From assembly GCA_002840555.1 (NCBI GenBank), contig PHBJ01000008.1, positions 62,001-126,000 of the forward strand: a stretch of 64,000 bases of DNA, in the 5' to 3' direction. Position numbers and translations under genes: made by a program. Origin of the DNA: Deltaproteobacteria bacterium HGW-Deltaproteobacteria-13 (GTDB lineage: Bacteria; Desulfobacterota; Syntrophia; Syntrophales; Smithellaceae). The notes under the pieces are model-generated. The model did no database searches. It worked only from the letters and a program-made list of their open reading frames with translations, and was not told the DNA's origin. Shown in pieces: positions 16,943-26,657 of this stretch (position 1 is the first letter of the stretch; every line of letters starts with the position of its first letter).

Positions 16943-18313
16943 TCAACCGACCATAACTGATTCTTCCGCATAGGTGATCCTTCTTTTTCTTGACGAATAC
17001 AAGGCAAACGCCAGCGTCAGAGGTCCGACGCGGCCGATGAACATCATCATGATGATGGCATATTTCTGAATGTCATTGAGTTTCGGCGTGAGATTCATCG
17101 ACAGGCCGACCGTGCCGAAAGCGGAAAAAGTTTCAAACACATATTCTATAAACTGATAGCGGCTGGCCGACGGCGCGCTGCCGGTTTCTCCGAAAAGCAA
17201 AAGCAACGCCGTTATCACGCCGATCAGGATGGCTGAAGCGAAAACGATGGAGATGGTCCGATCCACAAGTTCCGGAGGAATGGTGCGGTTGGCAATATTT
17301 ACATTTTCATTGCCTTTGATGCGGTTAAAAACCAAAAGACACAGTATGGCAAAACTGGTTGTCTTAACACCGCCGCCGGTAGAGCCGGGTGATGCGCCGA
17401 TAAACATCAGGACCATGATGACCAGGATTGTGGAATTGGTCAATGATCCGATATCCACGGTATTAAAGCCGGCTGTGCGCGGAACAACAGACTGGAAAAA
17501 AGAAGCCAGCAGCGCCGTTTGGGTTGTCGCGCCCTTTAAGACATTGTTCATCTCCAGAAAATAAAAGCAGACCGCACCCGCTACAACCAGCGCTGCGGTG
17601 GTTATCAAAACAATTTTGGTATGCAGGGAGAGTTTCTTTTCTTTTCCACGCAGTTTGGCAATAACTTCCTGCTGCACGATAAAGCCAATGCCCCCCAAGA
17701 TGATCAAACCCATAATCGTCACATTCACAAGAATGTCACTTTGATAACGCATCATGTTGTCGGGAAAAAGCGAATAACCGCAATTATTAAAAGCGGACAC
17801 GGCACTATAAACGGCGTGATAGAAAGCCTGTGGAACCGTAAATTCCTGCACATAGCGAAAAAATAAAAGCAGGGTGCCTGCGCTTTCAATGATGAGCGTA
17901 TAGAGCAAAACCTTCTTGATGATTAAATAAAAATCCTTTTTCGGAGTATGAAGGAAAGCGGATTGAGTCAGCTCCCGGCCTTTAAAAGAAATACCGCGTC
18001 CCATTAAAATAAACAGCACAATGGAGAACGTGATGATGCCCAGACCGCCGACCTGAAAAAGTATCATGGTGATGATTTGACCGGCAAAAGATAAATCTCT
18101 TCCTATATCGATGGATGTCAGGCCTGTTACGCAAACAGCGGACGTTGAAGTAAAGAGAGCGTCAACAAAACGCAAGCTGCCTGAACTTGCGGAAAACGGC
18201 AGCCATAGCGCCAGCGTGCCCAGCATGATTAATGCGGCAAAACTGAACACGAACATTCGCATCGGGGAAAGGTGACGGGAGAAAAACGTTTTAGTCGTCA
18301 AATAAAGCTTCAT
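16943..18313 (-). CDS. trkH: Potassium transporter TrkH/KtrB
   Basis: Inner-membrane K+ (Na+) translocating subunit, 456 residues with four M1-P-M2-like repeats. Filter-type segments are TSTSAVCVTGLTSID, SAVSAFNNCGYSLF, SVVPRTAGFNTVDIG and ETFSAFGTVGLSMN, each with the key glycine. The preceding GASPGSTGGGVKTTSFA is typical of the family. Partner trkA follows; lspA lies 35 bp upstream. Confidence 0.94.
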   Translation of the reverse strand: MKLYLTTKTFFSRHLSPMRMFVFSFAALIMLGTLALWLPFSASSGSLRFVDALFTSTSAVCVTGLTSIDIGRDLSFAGQIITMILFQVGGLGIITFSIVLFILMGRGISFKGRELTQSAFLHTPKKDFYLIIKKVLLYTLIIESAGTLLLFFRYVQEFTVPQAFYHAVYSAVSAFNNCGYSLFPDNMMRYQSDILVNVTIMGLIILGGIGFIVQQEVIAKLRGKEKKLSLHTKIVLITTAALVVAGAVCFYFLEMNNVLKGATTQTALLASFFQSVVPRTAGFNTVDIGSLTNSTILVIMVLMFIGASPGSTGGGVKTTSFAILCLLVFNRIKGNENVNIANRTIPPELVDRTISIVFASAILIGVITALLLLFGETGSAPSASRYQFIEYVFETFSAFGTVGLSMNLTPKLNDIQKYAIIMMMFIGRVGPLTLAFALYSSRKRRITYAEESVMVG

Positions 18314-18348
18314 GCGGCATCCTTCATGACGGAAGGCTCAAAAACACA

Positions 18349-18840
18349 TTATAATGGAGCTTCTTCTTTACGTTGAATAATCATGGCCCAGATCATTAAC
18401 ACGGCGCCCAGAAAAATAGACGAATCGGCGACATTAAACGCCGGCCAGTGCCATGTACCGATATAAAAATCGAGAAAATCCACAACCGCGCCAAAGCGGA
18501 TCCGGTCAATAAGGTTTCCAACCGCACCGGAAAATATCAGCGTCAGAGATATCACGGTTTGCATATTCTGCGATTTGCTTTTGACGATGTAATAAAGGAT
18601 CAGCAAAATAACCGCCGACGTAATTCCGATAAAGAAAACATAGCGAAATATTGCGGAAGCACCAGCCAGAAATCCAAAGGCGGCGCCGGGATTCATTACA
18701 TAAACAAGGTTAAAAAAACCATCAATGATGGCGTATGATTCATGAAGGACAAATTTTGTCACAATAGCGGCTTTTGTTATTTGATCAAGTGCGATAACAA
18801 AAGCCGCGCCAAGAATAAAAATAAGTATATTTTTTTTCAA
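18349..18840 (-). CDS. lspA: Lipoprotein signal peptidase
   Basis: Membrane aspartyl protease that removes signal peptides from prolipoproteins after lipidation. 163 residues, four membrane segments, with conserved DQITKA, NPGAAFGFL, GNLIDRIRFGAVVDFLD and FNVADSSIF; the last two hold the catalytic aspartates. Start is TTG at 18840 with gagg 8 nt upstream. It follows ileS as in many bacteria, with repeat family C between them. Confidence 0.95.
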   Translation of the reverse strand: MKKNILIFILGAAFVIALDQITKAAIVTKFVLHESYAIIDGFFNLVYVMNPGAAFGFLAGASAIFRYVFFIGITSAVILLILYYIVKSKSQNMQTVISLTLIFSGAVGNLIDRIRFGAVVDFLDFYIGTWHWPAFNVADSSIFLGAVLMIWAMIIQRKEEAPL

Positions 18841-18869
18841 AGTATTTACCTCATTCTTCGTTTATGCAA

Positions 18870-18955
18870 ATCTTCCCCCTTTACGTAAAGGGGGAGCGAG
18901 GGGGATTTAATTGTCAAAAAATCCTCCCTAACCCTCCTTTGAAAAAGGAGGGAAT
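18870..18955. repeat. Double-hairpin dispersed element, family C copy 1
   Basis: Two hairpins 37 bp apart between ileS and lspA: a perfect 20-bp palindrome at 18875-18894 (ccccctttac/gtaaaggggg) and ccctccttt/aaaggaggg at 18932-18952. The same arrangement, with the same linking gggaggatttt and aaatccccctc blocks, occurs in the opposite orientation at 53818-53905. Confidence 0.85.
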
Positions 18956-18965
18956 GAAAAGCTGA

Positions 18966-21755
18966 TTACAGATTCGGCAAACAACGGGCGCAAACCGTGG
19001 GATGCTCTGCGTCTGAGCCGACGGATTCTTCATAAATCCAGCAGCGTTCGCATTTGCTTCCGCGGGCTTTTTCCACGCCGACAACGAGCCCTTCGATCTC
19101 CGCGCTCTTGAAAGGCGCGGCGATATCTTTCTCATCGGCCAGTTGCAACTGCGATACAATGAGCAGCGCTCTTAAATCTTCCAGATGCGCGGCAAACAAC
19201 GCCCGCAATTTCTCAGGCGCGGCAATCGTGATACGCGCATCCAGGGAATGACCGATAATTTTTTCTTTTCGGGCCTGCTCGACGGCCTTGGCAATTTCAC
19301 TCTTGGCGTCAATCATCGCCTTCCAGCGTTCGCCCAACTCCGCGTTGAAATATTTATCGCTGACTTTGGGGAACTGTGCCAGATGAACGCTTTCTTCTTT
19401 GTTCTTCCATGGAGGCATGGCCGACCAGACTTCCTCCGCGGTAAAGGTCAGAATCGGAGCGAGTAATTTGGTCATCGCATTCAGAATCATAAACATCGTG
19501 GTCTGACCGGAACGGCGCACCTGGGATGCGGCCTTGTTGGTATAAAGTCTGTCCTTTAAAACATCGAGGTAAAGAGCGCTCAAATCAACTGAACAATAAT
19601 TATAGAGTGTGTAGAAAACCACGTGGAACTGATAATTTTCGTAAGCTTCCGTTACGCGCTTGATGACTTCCTGCAGGCGGTGCAACGCCCATTGATCCAT
19701 TTCCGTCATCTGTTCATAAGGGACCTGATCCTGATCCATGTTAAAATCATAGAGATTGCCGAGAATGAACCGGCTGGTGTTGCGAATCCGGCGATACGCT
19801 TCCATCAGGCGTTTGAGAATTTCTTCGGAAATGCGGATATCGTCGGTGTAATCTTCCGCCGCTACCCACAGGCGCAGGATTTCCGCACCGTATTTGTCAA
19901 TGCCTTCTTCCGCGCCGATCACGTTGCCGACAGACTTGGACATCTTTTTGCCTTCGCCGTCAACGACCATGCCGTGCGTCAGGACGCTTTTGTAAGGCGC
20001 ACGTCCGCGGGTGCCCACTGATTCCAGCAAGGAAGAATGAAACCAGCCGCGATGCTGATCGTTGCCTTCCAGATACATGTCGCAGGGCGAGCTCAGATCC
20101 GGTCTTTTTTCCAGAACGGCTGCGTGGCTCACGCCGGAATCAAACCAGACATCCAGAATATTTATTTCTTTCGTAAACTCGGTTCCGTGGCAATGAGGAC
20201 ATGTCGTATGTTTCGGCAGCAGATCTTTCGGTTCTTTTTCAAACCAGACATCCGCGCCGTTTTTTTCCACCAGGTCCACCAGACGATCCAGAATTTCCTT
20301 AGTCAGTAGTTCGTTTTTACATTTGGAGCAATAGAAGACGGTAATTGGAACACCCCAGAGTCTCTGGCGGGAGATACACCAGTCGGGACGGTTTTCCACC
20401 ATGCCGTGGATGCGGTCGCGTCCCCAGGCGGGAATCCACTGAACTTCATCGATGGCCGCCAGCGCTTTTTTGCGCAGGTCGTTTTTCTCCATCGAAATGA
20501 ACCACTGCTCCGTGGAACGGAAAATGATCGGTTTCTTGCAGCGCCAGCAGTGCGGATAGGAATGCTGCATGGGAACATGTCCCATCAAAGCGCCTACTTC
20601 ATCGAGCTTTTTAATAACGTTTTCATTGGCGTCAAAGACGAACTGGCCGGCAAAAAATTCAACATCCTCGGTAAATTTTCCCGCTTCGTCCACCGGCGCG
20701 TAATTGTCCAAGCCGTATTCCAGACCGATTTCATAGTCTTCCTGACCATGACCGGGCGCGATATGCACCGCGCCGGTTCCGGCTTCCAACGTGACAAACG
20801 GCGCCAGAATCAGAAGGCTGTTTCTTTTGATCAGAGGATGAATGCATTTCTGGCCTTCGAGAATTTCGCCTTTGAATTCATCCAGAATCTCATATTCTTT
20901 ATTCTTGAAGCCGAACGCGTCTAAACAATAATCGAGCATGTCCTTGGCGACAATCAGCACATCATTATCGATCTTCACCGCGGCATAAATAAAATCATTC
21001 TTAACGGCTATCGCCAAGTTGGCGGGAATCGTCCAGGGTGTGGTTGTCCAGATAACCATCGATACTTTTTGTCCGGCCAGCTTCGGCAGCACCTGACTGA
21101 TATCGGATGTAAAGTTGAACTTCACATAAATAGACGGGGTGTGATGATCGGCGTATTCCACTTCGGCTTCAGCCAGTGCCGTTTTACAGGTAGCGCACCA
21201 GTAAACCGGTTTCTTGCCTTTATAAACACTGCCGTTGAGATAAAGCTTGCCGAATTCGTTGACGGTGGTAGCTTCGTAGGGATAGGCCATGGTCAGATAG
21301 GGATTATCCCATTCGCCGAAAACACCCAGACGTTTAAATTGTTCACGCTGAATACCGACGTATTTTTCCGCGTAAACGCGGCAGGCGCGGCGCTTTTCCA
21401 CCTGCGACATTGCCGCCTTCTCGCCGCCCAGTTCCTTGTCCACCTGATGTTCGATGGGCAGGCCGTGACAGTCCCATCCCGGCACGTACACGCCGTCAAA
21501 GCCGGTCATATTCTTTGATTTAATGACTATATCCTTGATGATTTTATTGAGCGCCGTGCCCAGATGAATATTGCCGTTGGCGTAGGGAGGGCCGTCATGC
21601 AGAAGATAGGGTTTTCTGCCCTTGGCCGTTTCCCGGATTTTTTTATAAATGCCTATTTCTTCCCATTTTTTTAACATTTCCGGTTCACGTTGCGCCAGAT
21701 TCGCCTTCATCGGAAAATCCGTCTGGGGAAGATTCAAAGTACTTTTGTAATCCAT
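18966..21755 (-). CDS. ileS: Isoleucyl-tRNA synthetase
   Basis: Class I synthetase charging tRNA-Ile, with an editing domain for valine. 929 residues: HIGH-type motif [11 protein letters not shown] near residue 58, CP1 editing domain ([15 protein letters not shown]), KMSKS loop [10 protein letters not shown] near 595, anticodon-binding region, and a C-terminal zinc site with two CxxC pairs (CERCW, CARC), the bacterial-type arrangement. Start ATG has caggag upstream. Precedes lspA and trkHA on the same strand. Confidence 0.97.
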   Translation of the reverse strand: MDYKSTLNLPQTDFPMKANLAQREPEMLKKWEEIGIYKKIRETAKGRKPYLLHDGPPYANGNIHLGTALNKIIKDIVIKSKNMTGFDGVYVPGWDCHGLPIEHQVDKELGGEKAAMSQVEKRRACRVYAEKYVGIQREQFKRLGVFGEWDNPYLTMAYPYEATTVNEFGKLYLNGSVYKGKKPVYWCATCKTALAEAEVEYADHHTPSIYVKFNFTSDISQVLPKLAGQKVSMVIWTTTPWTIPANLAIAVKNDFIYAAVKIDNDVLIVAKDMLDYCLDAFGFKNKEYEILDEFKGEILEGQKCIHPLIKRNSLLILAPFVTLEAGTGAVHIAPGHGQEDYEIGLEYGLDNYAPVDEAGKFTEDVEFFAGQFVFDANENVIKKLDEVGALMGHVPMQHSYPHCWRCKKPIIFRSTEQWFISMEKNDLRKKALAAIDEVQWIPAWGRDRIHGMVENRPDWCISRQRLWGVPITVFYCSKCKNELLTKEILDRLVDLVEKNGADVWFEKEPKDLLPKHTTCPHCHGTEFTKEINILDVWFDSGVSHAAVLEKRPDLSSPCDMYLEGNDQHRGWFHSSLLESVGTRGRAPYKSVLTHGMVVDGEGKKMSKSVGNVIGAEEGIDKYGAEILRLWVAAEDYTDDIRISEEILKRLMEAYRRIRNTSRFILGNLYDFNMDQDQVPYEQMTEMDQWALHRLQEVIKRVTEAYENYQFHVVFYTLYNYCSVDLSALYLDVLKDRLYTNKAASQVRRSGQTTMFMILNAMTKLLAPILTFTAEEVWSAMPPWKNKEESVHLAQFPKVSDKYFNAELGERWKAMIDAKSEIAKAVEQARKEKIIGHSLDARITIAAPEKLRALFAAHLEDLRALLIVSQLQLADEKDIAAPFKSAEIEGLVVGVEKARGSKCERCWIYEESVGSDAEHPTVCARCLPNL

Positions 21756-22327
21756 CTGTTGCTCCTGTTTTTAAGTTGTCGATATTATATATATAATCTT
21801 TTTACAATCTAAAACCAAGACCCTTTTTCATGATACCCGGGAGGCCGATGACTCCCCTGCAGGAATTCCAGCTAATGCCGGATTTACCGCAATTTATTGC
21901 CAACAACGGCAGCCTCATTCAGCGGTCCGGTTTCGTTGCAGTGCACTATCATAGAATTGTACCACTTTCAAGTAAACTCTATAATACTTAACACTGATAA
22001 TTTCTTGATAAATTTGCCGAATTTTGTGTTTTCCCCGGCATACTGTCCCCAGGACTAAAACCTGAAGTATTTATGATCCTGAGAACCACTCTCTGTGTTG
22101 GGGCATAATTGTGCCTCATGGAATTGACCGAAGTCAGGGATGTGAAAGAGGACAAGATGGAATACGATCAATATGAAAGGAAATGCAAAATAAGCCGGGA
22201 AGAATCCTTCTCTCCTGACTTTATCACCGCAAGGCCATGGCGGTTCCGCCATGGCCTTGCGGCAGGATCACTCCATACATCTTTTTTCAATGGAACATTT
22301 TTTCGCTTCCGGCATCTGAGACAACTG
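21756..22327. other. 572-bp region between the SDR gene and ileS
   Basis: No convincing gene. A 36-nt perfect hairpin lies at 22227-22262 (17-bp arms ccgcaaggccatggcgg, 2-nt loop) without a T-run on either side. The ileS promoter should lie near 21780-21830, an AT-rich stretch on the minus strand. An open frame entering from about 22109 (+) continues antisense into the SDR and is not believed. Confidence 0.5.
22227..22262. repeat. Perfect 17-bp inverted repeat, 2-nt loop
   Basis: ccgcaaggccatggcgg is followed by tt and its exact complement. It lies 65 bp beyond the stop of the leftward SDR gene. Strong enough to block RNA decay or polymerase, but not a canonical intrinsic terminator. Confidence 0.8.
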
Positions 22328-23236
22328 TTATTTCAGGAGCTGAGCAAACGCGTTGAACATTTCCGTAGATTGATAATAATATTCAGGATTATCAAGACTC
22401 ATGATTTGTTTCCAGTTATCTTTAATGTCCTCGGGCGTGGGAACTCTTGTCCCATCCGAAAGAATTGCGCCGGGACCGGTGACAATAGCCGAACGGCTGT
22501 AATAACCGGCGGCGGCATTGACCACAACGCCGGAATCCGTGCAGTCCTCCGAACAGAGATAAAGCACGGCCGGCGCGACGAAATCCGGTTTCATTTTCGC
22601 AAATAGTTCAGGCGGGAAAACATCTTCCGTAAACCGGGTTGCGGCGGTGGGACCAATGAGGTTTGTTTTGATATTGTATTTTCCGCCTTCCAGTTTGAGC
22701 ACGTTCGCCAGCCCTAAAAGCCCGAGCTTTGCGGCGGCATAATTGCTTTGTCCGAAGTTTCCGTACATTCCGGAGCTCGAGGTGGTCATGACAATCCTGC
22801 CGTAATTATTCTCGCGCATGTTAATAAATGCGGGCCGGGTCACACAGAAGGCTCCTTTAAGATGGACGTTGATGACGGAATCCCAGGTTGCTTCATCCAT
22901 CTTATTGAAAGTTTTGTCCCTGACAATTCCCGCATTGTTGACGAGGATATCAACCTTGCCGAATTTTTCCACGGCTGTCTTGACGATGTTTTCACCGCCC
23001 TCTACCGTGGCGACGTTATCATAGTTGGCTGTGGCTTCTCCGCCAAGGGCTTTGATCTCATCGACGACCTGATCGGCAGCGGATGTTCCCTGACCCGAAC
23101 CATCCCTCAATCCGCCCAGATCATTCACAACCACCTTGGCGCCGCGTTTGCCGATTTCTAATGCATACTGTCTTCCCAGACCGGCTCCCGCACCGGTTAT
23201 AATCGCAACCCGACCATTAAAATTTATTTCCGACAT
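22328..23236 (-). CDS. SDR, HSD17B4/MFE-2-like 3-hydroxyacyl-CoA dehydrogenase
   Basis: 302-residue NAD(P)-dependent dehydrogenase resembling the dehydrogenase module of peroxisomal multifunctional enzyme type 2. Motifs: TGAGAGLGRQYALE at residue 15, VVNDLGGLRDGSG, NNAGIVRDKTF, catalytic Ser in TTSSSGMYGNFGQSNYAAAK (YxxxK). The GGLRDGSG and FGQSNYAAAK signatures are specific to that subfamily, which oxidises 3-hydroxyacyl-CoAs. It follows the acyl-CoA synthetase by 46 bp and probably shares its transcript. The subfamily assignment is inference from motifs. Confidence 0.85.
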   Translation of the reverse strand: MSEINFNGRVAIITGAGAGLGRQYALEIGKRGAKVVVNDLGGLRDGSGQGTSAADQVVDEIKALGGEATANYDNVATVEGGENIVKTAVEKFGKVDILVNNAGIVRDKTFNKMDEATWDSVINVHLKGAFCVTRPAFINMRENNYGRIVMTTSSSGMYGNFGQSNYAAAKLGLLGLANVLKLEGGKYNIKTNLIGPTAATRFTEDVFPPELFAKMKPDFVAPAVLYLCSEDCTDSGVVVNAAAGYYSRSAIVTGPGAILSDGTRVPTPEDIKDNWKQIMSLDNPEYYYQSTEMFNAFAQLLK

Positions 23237-23282
23237 ACCTGTACTCCTTTTTCTATGAATTATTTTACATGATCACCTGTTT

Positions 23283-25118
23283 TTAAAATTTATATTTTCC
23301 TTCCATGATGTCCCCGTACACGGCGTCGTTCAGGGGAACATATTTGTCGCTTCCCGGAAGAAGAATGTATATATCGCCCTTGGTCATGGCCGGATTATAT
23401 CCATCGTTTTTAAGATCGGTCTTTTTAATCTTATGAGTTGCCGTCCACTGGAAATCATTGACAAAGCGTATGAAGATCGGGACCGCATATTTAGGCAAAA
23501 CGGATTTGAGGTGCGCTGCCAGTGCTGCAAAATCGATATCTTTGCCGTCTTCGCGTATGACAGCGGCCATGCCGGCCCGGCCATCGCCTTTGGGCATCGT
23601 TACTCCGTATACCGCCGACGATGAAACACCGGGGAAAGAATCGATGGCCTTTTCCACTTCCATGGTAGCAACGTTTTCGCCTTTCCAGCGGAAGGTATCG
23701 CCCAAACGGTCGACAAACTGCGCGTGCCGGAATCCCATGTTGCGCAGCATGTCGCCGGTATTAAACCAGCGGTCGCCTTTTTTAAACGCGTCCTGGATGA
23801 TTTTTTCTTCGGTTTTCTTTTTGTCGGTATAACCGGTGAACGGCGTCTTTTCCGATATCTCCATAATGAGAAGGCCGGGCTCTCCTTTTTTCACCTTTGT
23901 ACAAAAGCCGTTGCCGTCGCGCGCCACGCAGTCGTTTTCGATATCATACTTGACGATGGCAAAGGGCGTGAGGCTGGTGCCGACAGTATAGTCGAAATTC
24001 ATCAGATTGGTAAAAACACCAACCCCTTCGGCCGCGCCGTAAAATTCGAAAATCTTCCGGATGCCGAAACGCTTCTTGAACGCCATCCAGATATCCGGCC
24101 GCAGGCCGTTGCCGATGATATATTTGAGCGTTGTCTTATTTTCTCCGTCTTTAGCGGGCTGCGCCATCAGATACCGGCAAACTTCTCCCACATACACGAA
24201 ATGGGTGGCCTGGAATTTTTGCACATCATCAAGAAAACCGCTCGCGCTGAATTTTCTTCTCAGAGCAACTGCCGCGCCGCTGAACATCGCCGGCGGCCAT
24301 CCCACGGTGATGGCATTGGTGTGGAAAAACGGCAGGGGAATGTAGATGGTATGTTTCGGCTTGACGTGCGTTACGACTCTTCCAAACCAGAATGTCGCGG
24401 AAAGGGCTCGCTTGTTGGTGATCACCGCCGCTTTGGGCAACCCGCCGGTCGTTCCGGAGGTATAGACATACGCCATCGTATCTTTCAGCATGATCTTTCC
24501 TGTTTCAGGAAGATTGGTTTTGGGCAGGGAGGCAAGTTTATCCGTGATATCTTCAGATTCCTTTAATTTGTTAATTGCCGGATCTCGAAGCAGGCATAGT
24601 TCCGATCCCTGAAGATCAATCTTGTCCCTCACTTCTTTGAAAAAATTATAGCATTCCTCTCCGACAACAACCACTTTGCCTTTGTTGAGATTGAAACTGT
24701 GAACCAGAGAGTCGCCCCGCTGGTTGGTATTGATGAGGGAGCATATCGCCCCGATCTTGGCACATCCGCAGTACAGGACAAGAAGTTCCGGCCTGTTTTC
24801 GAGACACACGGTGACCGTGTCACCCTTCGCGACTTTTCTGGACAAAAGAAAATGAGCGAACTGGTTGGCCTTCTCGTTGAGTTCGCGATAGGTCAGTGTT
24901 CCGTCGGGCGACTTCACCGCCGGGTTGTCCGGGTACTTTTGTGCGATCTCTCCAAGAAGCGACCCCCAGGAGATGTTCCTGTTGGTGCTGATGGATTTGA
25001 TTCCCTTTATGCCGTGATAAACGACATACGGAAGCCGCCCTATAATCGGCAATAATTTAACAAAAAATTCCCAACCGCTGATTGTCTGTGGGTATTGACC
25101 GACAGAATCTTTTTTCAT
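23283..25118 (-). CDS. Very-long-chain acyl-CoA synthetase / FATP-type AMP-forming ligase
   Basis: Activates a carboxylic acid to its CoA thioester using ATP. 611 residues; AMP-binding core YVYTSGTTGGLPKAAVITNKR near 215, A5-like EFYGAAEGVG, A7/A8 NTGDMLRNMG and DRLGDTFRWKGENVATMEVEKAI, C-terminal KIKKTDLKNDGYNP. The FATP/VLACS signature RWKGENV and the N-terminal helix suggest membrane association and long or bulky hydrophobic substrates. Encoded upstream of the 3-hydroxyacyl-CoA dehydrogenase-like SDR, fitting beta-oxidation. Confidence 0.88.
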   Translation of the reverse strand: MKKDSVGQYPQTISGWEFFVKLLPIIGRLPYVVYHGIKGIKSISTNRNISWGSLLGEIAQKYPDNPAVKSPDGTLTYRELNEKANQFAHFLLSRKVAKGDTVTVCLENRPELLVLYCGCAKIGAICSLINTNQRGDSLVHSFNLNKGKVVVVGEECYNFFKEVRDKIDLQGSELCLLRDPAINKLKESEDITDKLASLPKTNLPETGKIMLKDTMAYVYTSGTTGGLPKAAVITNKRALSATFWFGRVVTHVKPKHTIYIPLPFFHTNAITVGWPPAMFSGAAVALRRKFSASGFLDDVQKFQATHFVYVGEVCRYLMAQPAKDGENKTTLKYIIGNGLRPDIWMAFKKRFGIRKIFEFYGAAEGVGVFTNLMNFDYTVGTSLTPFAIVKYDIENDCVARDGNGFCTKVKKGEPGLLIMEISEKTPFTGYTDKKKTEEKIIQDAFKKGDRWFNTGDMLRNMGFRHAQFVDRLGDTFRWKGENVATMEVEKAIDSFPGVSSSAVYGVTMPKGDGRAGMAAVIREDGKDIDFAALAAHLKSVLPKYAVPIFIRFVNDFQWTATHKIKKTDLKNDGYNPAMTKGDIYILLPGSDKYVPLNDAVYGDIMEGKYKF

Positions 25119-25206
25119 TACAACATCCTCCTAATGCACATCATTTTATCTCATTTGTTCATAATTCAGGATATAATTGATAATAAATTACTTCAAGCAG
25201 TTTTTA

Positions 25207-25266
25207 TTGTTGAAACTCCAATTCGGAAAACGAAGCGCGGCGGAATTGGCAAGTTGAACAATCCGC
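25207..25266. repeat. Dispersed hairpin repeat, family B copy 2
   Basis: Matches 1041-1102: ctccaat, cgaagcgc, gcgga and ttggcaag. Inverted core ccaattcgg / cggaattgg pairs at 8 of 9. Beyond it, at about 25275-25339, gggtttcataccc occurs twice (direct repeat about 50 bp apart), reaching the stop codon of the STAS-like gene. Confidence 0.6.
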
Positions 25267-25340
25267 GAAGGGTAGGGTTTCATACCCCGCGGCGAGCTTT
25301 CGAATCTGTTTCCAAAGCTTGCTTTGGGGTTTCATACCCG

Positions 25341-25715
25341 TTATTCATCCTTGATCAGCCACTCTTTTGCTTCTTCTTCTGTGGCAAAAGGGACAATTTT
25401 ATCTTTAGTAAAAGCGTTATACGCCTGTAGAAGTATACTTTGAACACCGGTAATGCCTATGGCAGCGCTTTTTTTCACCTTCTCCGCGAATACTTCTTTC
25501 CCCATTTTTTTTCCGTATGCTATAAACTCTGAATTTGCCTTACTATTACGAAAATCTGAAAGAACGAGTCCTTTTTCTGTCCAGGTTCGCATTTCCTTTG
25601 CCTCTTCGTCAAGAAGTGCTATGGCCTCTTTAGTCTGCTCCCCAGTCATATTGCTGTAGTCAACATAAAGAATTCTCTTTCCTTTGTATTGTATGTATCT
25701 TAACCGCATATTCAT
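25341..25715 (-). CDS. STAS/SpoIIAA-like domain protein
   Basis: 124 residues. The layout fits a SpoIIAA/STAS-like small alpha/beta domain: an early strand pair KRILYVDYSNM, helix KEAIALLDEEAKEM, strand GLVLSDFRNSKAN, helix GKKMGKEVFAEKVKKSA, strand IGITGVQ, and terminal EEEAKEWLIKDE. No catalytic motif. Start ATG 25715 has aaggagg close upstream; the second ATG two codons in is also possible. Such proteins may bind lipids or partner proteins; function unknown. Confidence 0.65.
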   Translation of the reverse strand: MNMRLRYIQYKGKRILYVDYSNMTGEQTKEAIALLDEEAKEMRTWTEKGLVLSDFRNSKANSEFIAYGKKMGKEVFAEKVKKSAAIGITGVQSILLQAYNAFTKDKIVPFATEEEAKEWLIKDE

Positions 25716-25853
25716 AAACCTCCTTTTTTATTTCTCAGCCGACGGAATAGATATTCAGGAAATTTCGGAAACAAATGTTAATCCTTCGATTATTTTCAAG
25801 TCAAAACCTGTCGTGATTGACGCGCTTGACGTTTTGGAAAATGATTGAAGAAT

Positions 25854-26657
25854 TTATAACCTGTCTACAAATTCTCTGCTGATTCTGAGATCGGAAACGA
25901 ATCTGGTTATCGCCGGGAAATGCCTTGCCCCCCAAACCGTTAACCTGCAAAATTTACCCGGCACAATCAGGAATTTCCCTTTTTTTATTCCTTTTATAGT
26001 GTCTCTTACCATCGTATCAATATCGTATTCCGGTATGGTCAGGGTATGTGCTTTATTCTCAGGAGTCCTTGTATCATTAAGGTGTTCCGTCATCGGGGAG
26101 GCGAATTCGGAAGGACACACCAAATGAACACTTACGCCAAGCGGGTTCATTTCATATCTGAGAGATTCGGTAAGTCCCACGAGAGCGAACTTTGACGAGC
26201 AATAAGTTGTATAACCGAAAACGCCCATCAATCCCGCGACAGAAGATATATTCACTATCCGGCCCTTTTGTTTGATTATAGAAGGCAGGGCGGCTTTGAT
26301 TGAATTAAGGACTCCGAAATAATTTGTTTCGATAACTTCCCGGAAAGTTTCAACAGACAGTTCATCAAAATACCCCTCCCGAAGAATTCCCGCGGAATTG
26401 ATTAATATATCGGGAGAGCCGACCGCATCTTCAATGTTTTTAAAAGTTTCCGTGATGGATTCAATCCTGGAAACATCTGATGAGAATACATGCACCGGCC
26501 TGCCGGCATTCTTTATCGCAGTCCTGGCCATTTCAAGTTTTTCCCTGTTGCGGGCAATCAGTGTGACAATAGCCCCTCTTGCCGACAATTCTTTCCCCAT
26601 TGCCAATCCCAGTCCCGAGGAGCCGCCGGTAATCACTACATTCTTTCCTTCAAACAT
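25854..26657 (-). CDS. SDR-family oxidoreductase (3-ketodihydrosphingosine-reductase-like)
   Basis: 267-residue SDR with TGGSSGLGLAMGKELSARGA at the N-terminus, INSAG in place of the usual NNAG, catalytic Ser in ISSVAGLMGVFGYTTYCSSK and YxxxK. The overall look is of KDSR/DHRS7-type reductases acting on lipid ketones or alcohols. The start codon overlaps the CoA-transferase 3' end by 22 bp, so the two are translationally coupled. Substrate not determinable. Confidence 0.82.
   Translation of the reverse strand: MFEGKNVVITGGSSGLGLAMGKELSARGAIVTLIARNREKLEMARTAIKNAGRPVHVFSSDVSRIESITETFKNIEDAVGSPDILINSAGILREGYFDELSVETFREVIETNYFGVLNSIKAALPSIIKQKGRIVNISSVAGLMGVFGYTTYCSSKFALVGLTESLRYEMNPLGVSVHLVCPSEFASPMTEHLNDTRTPENKAHTLTIPEYDIDTMVRDTIKGIKKGKFLIVPGKFCRLTVWGARHFPAITRFVSDLRISREFVDRL

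Noticed and set aside
21756-21850. T-box or other riboswitch upstream of ileS
   Set aside because: No specifier stem, AGGGTGG-like T-box sequence or antiterminator seen; T-boxes are also not usual for ileS in this group.
22109-22606. Open frame starting in the ileS-SDR gap (plus strand)
   Set aside because: Its first 60 codons are charged and look superficially protein-like, but it runs antisense into the SDR gene with shadow-type composition and has no ribosome site.
23724-24566. 280-codon open frame antisense to the acyl-CoA synthetase
   Set aside because: Arg/His/Gly-rich shadow composition; the opposite strand encodes a clear AMP-forming ligase.
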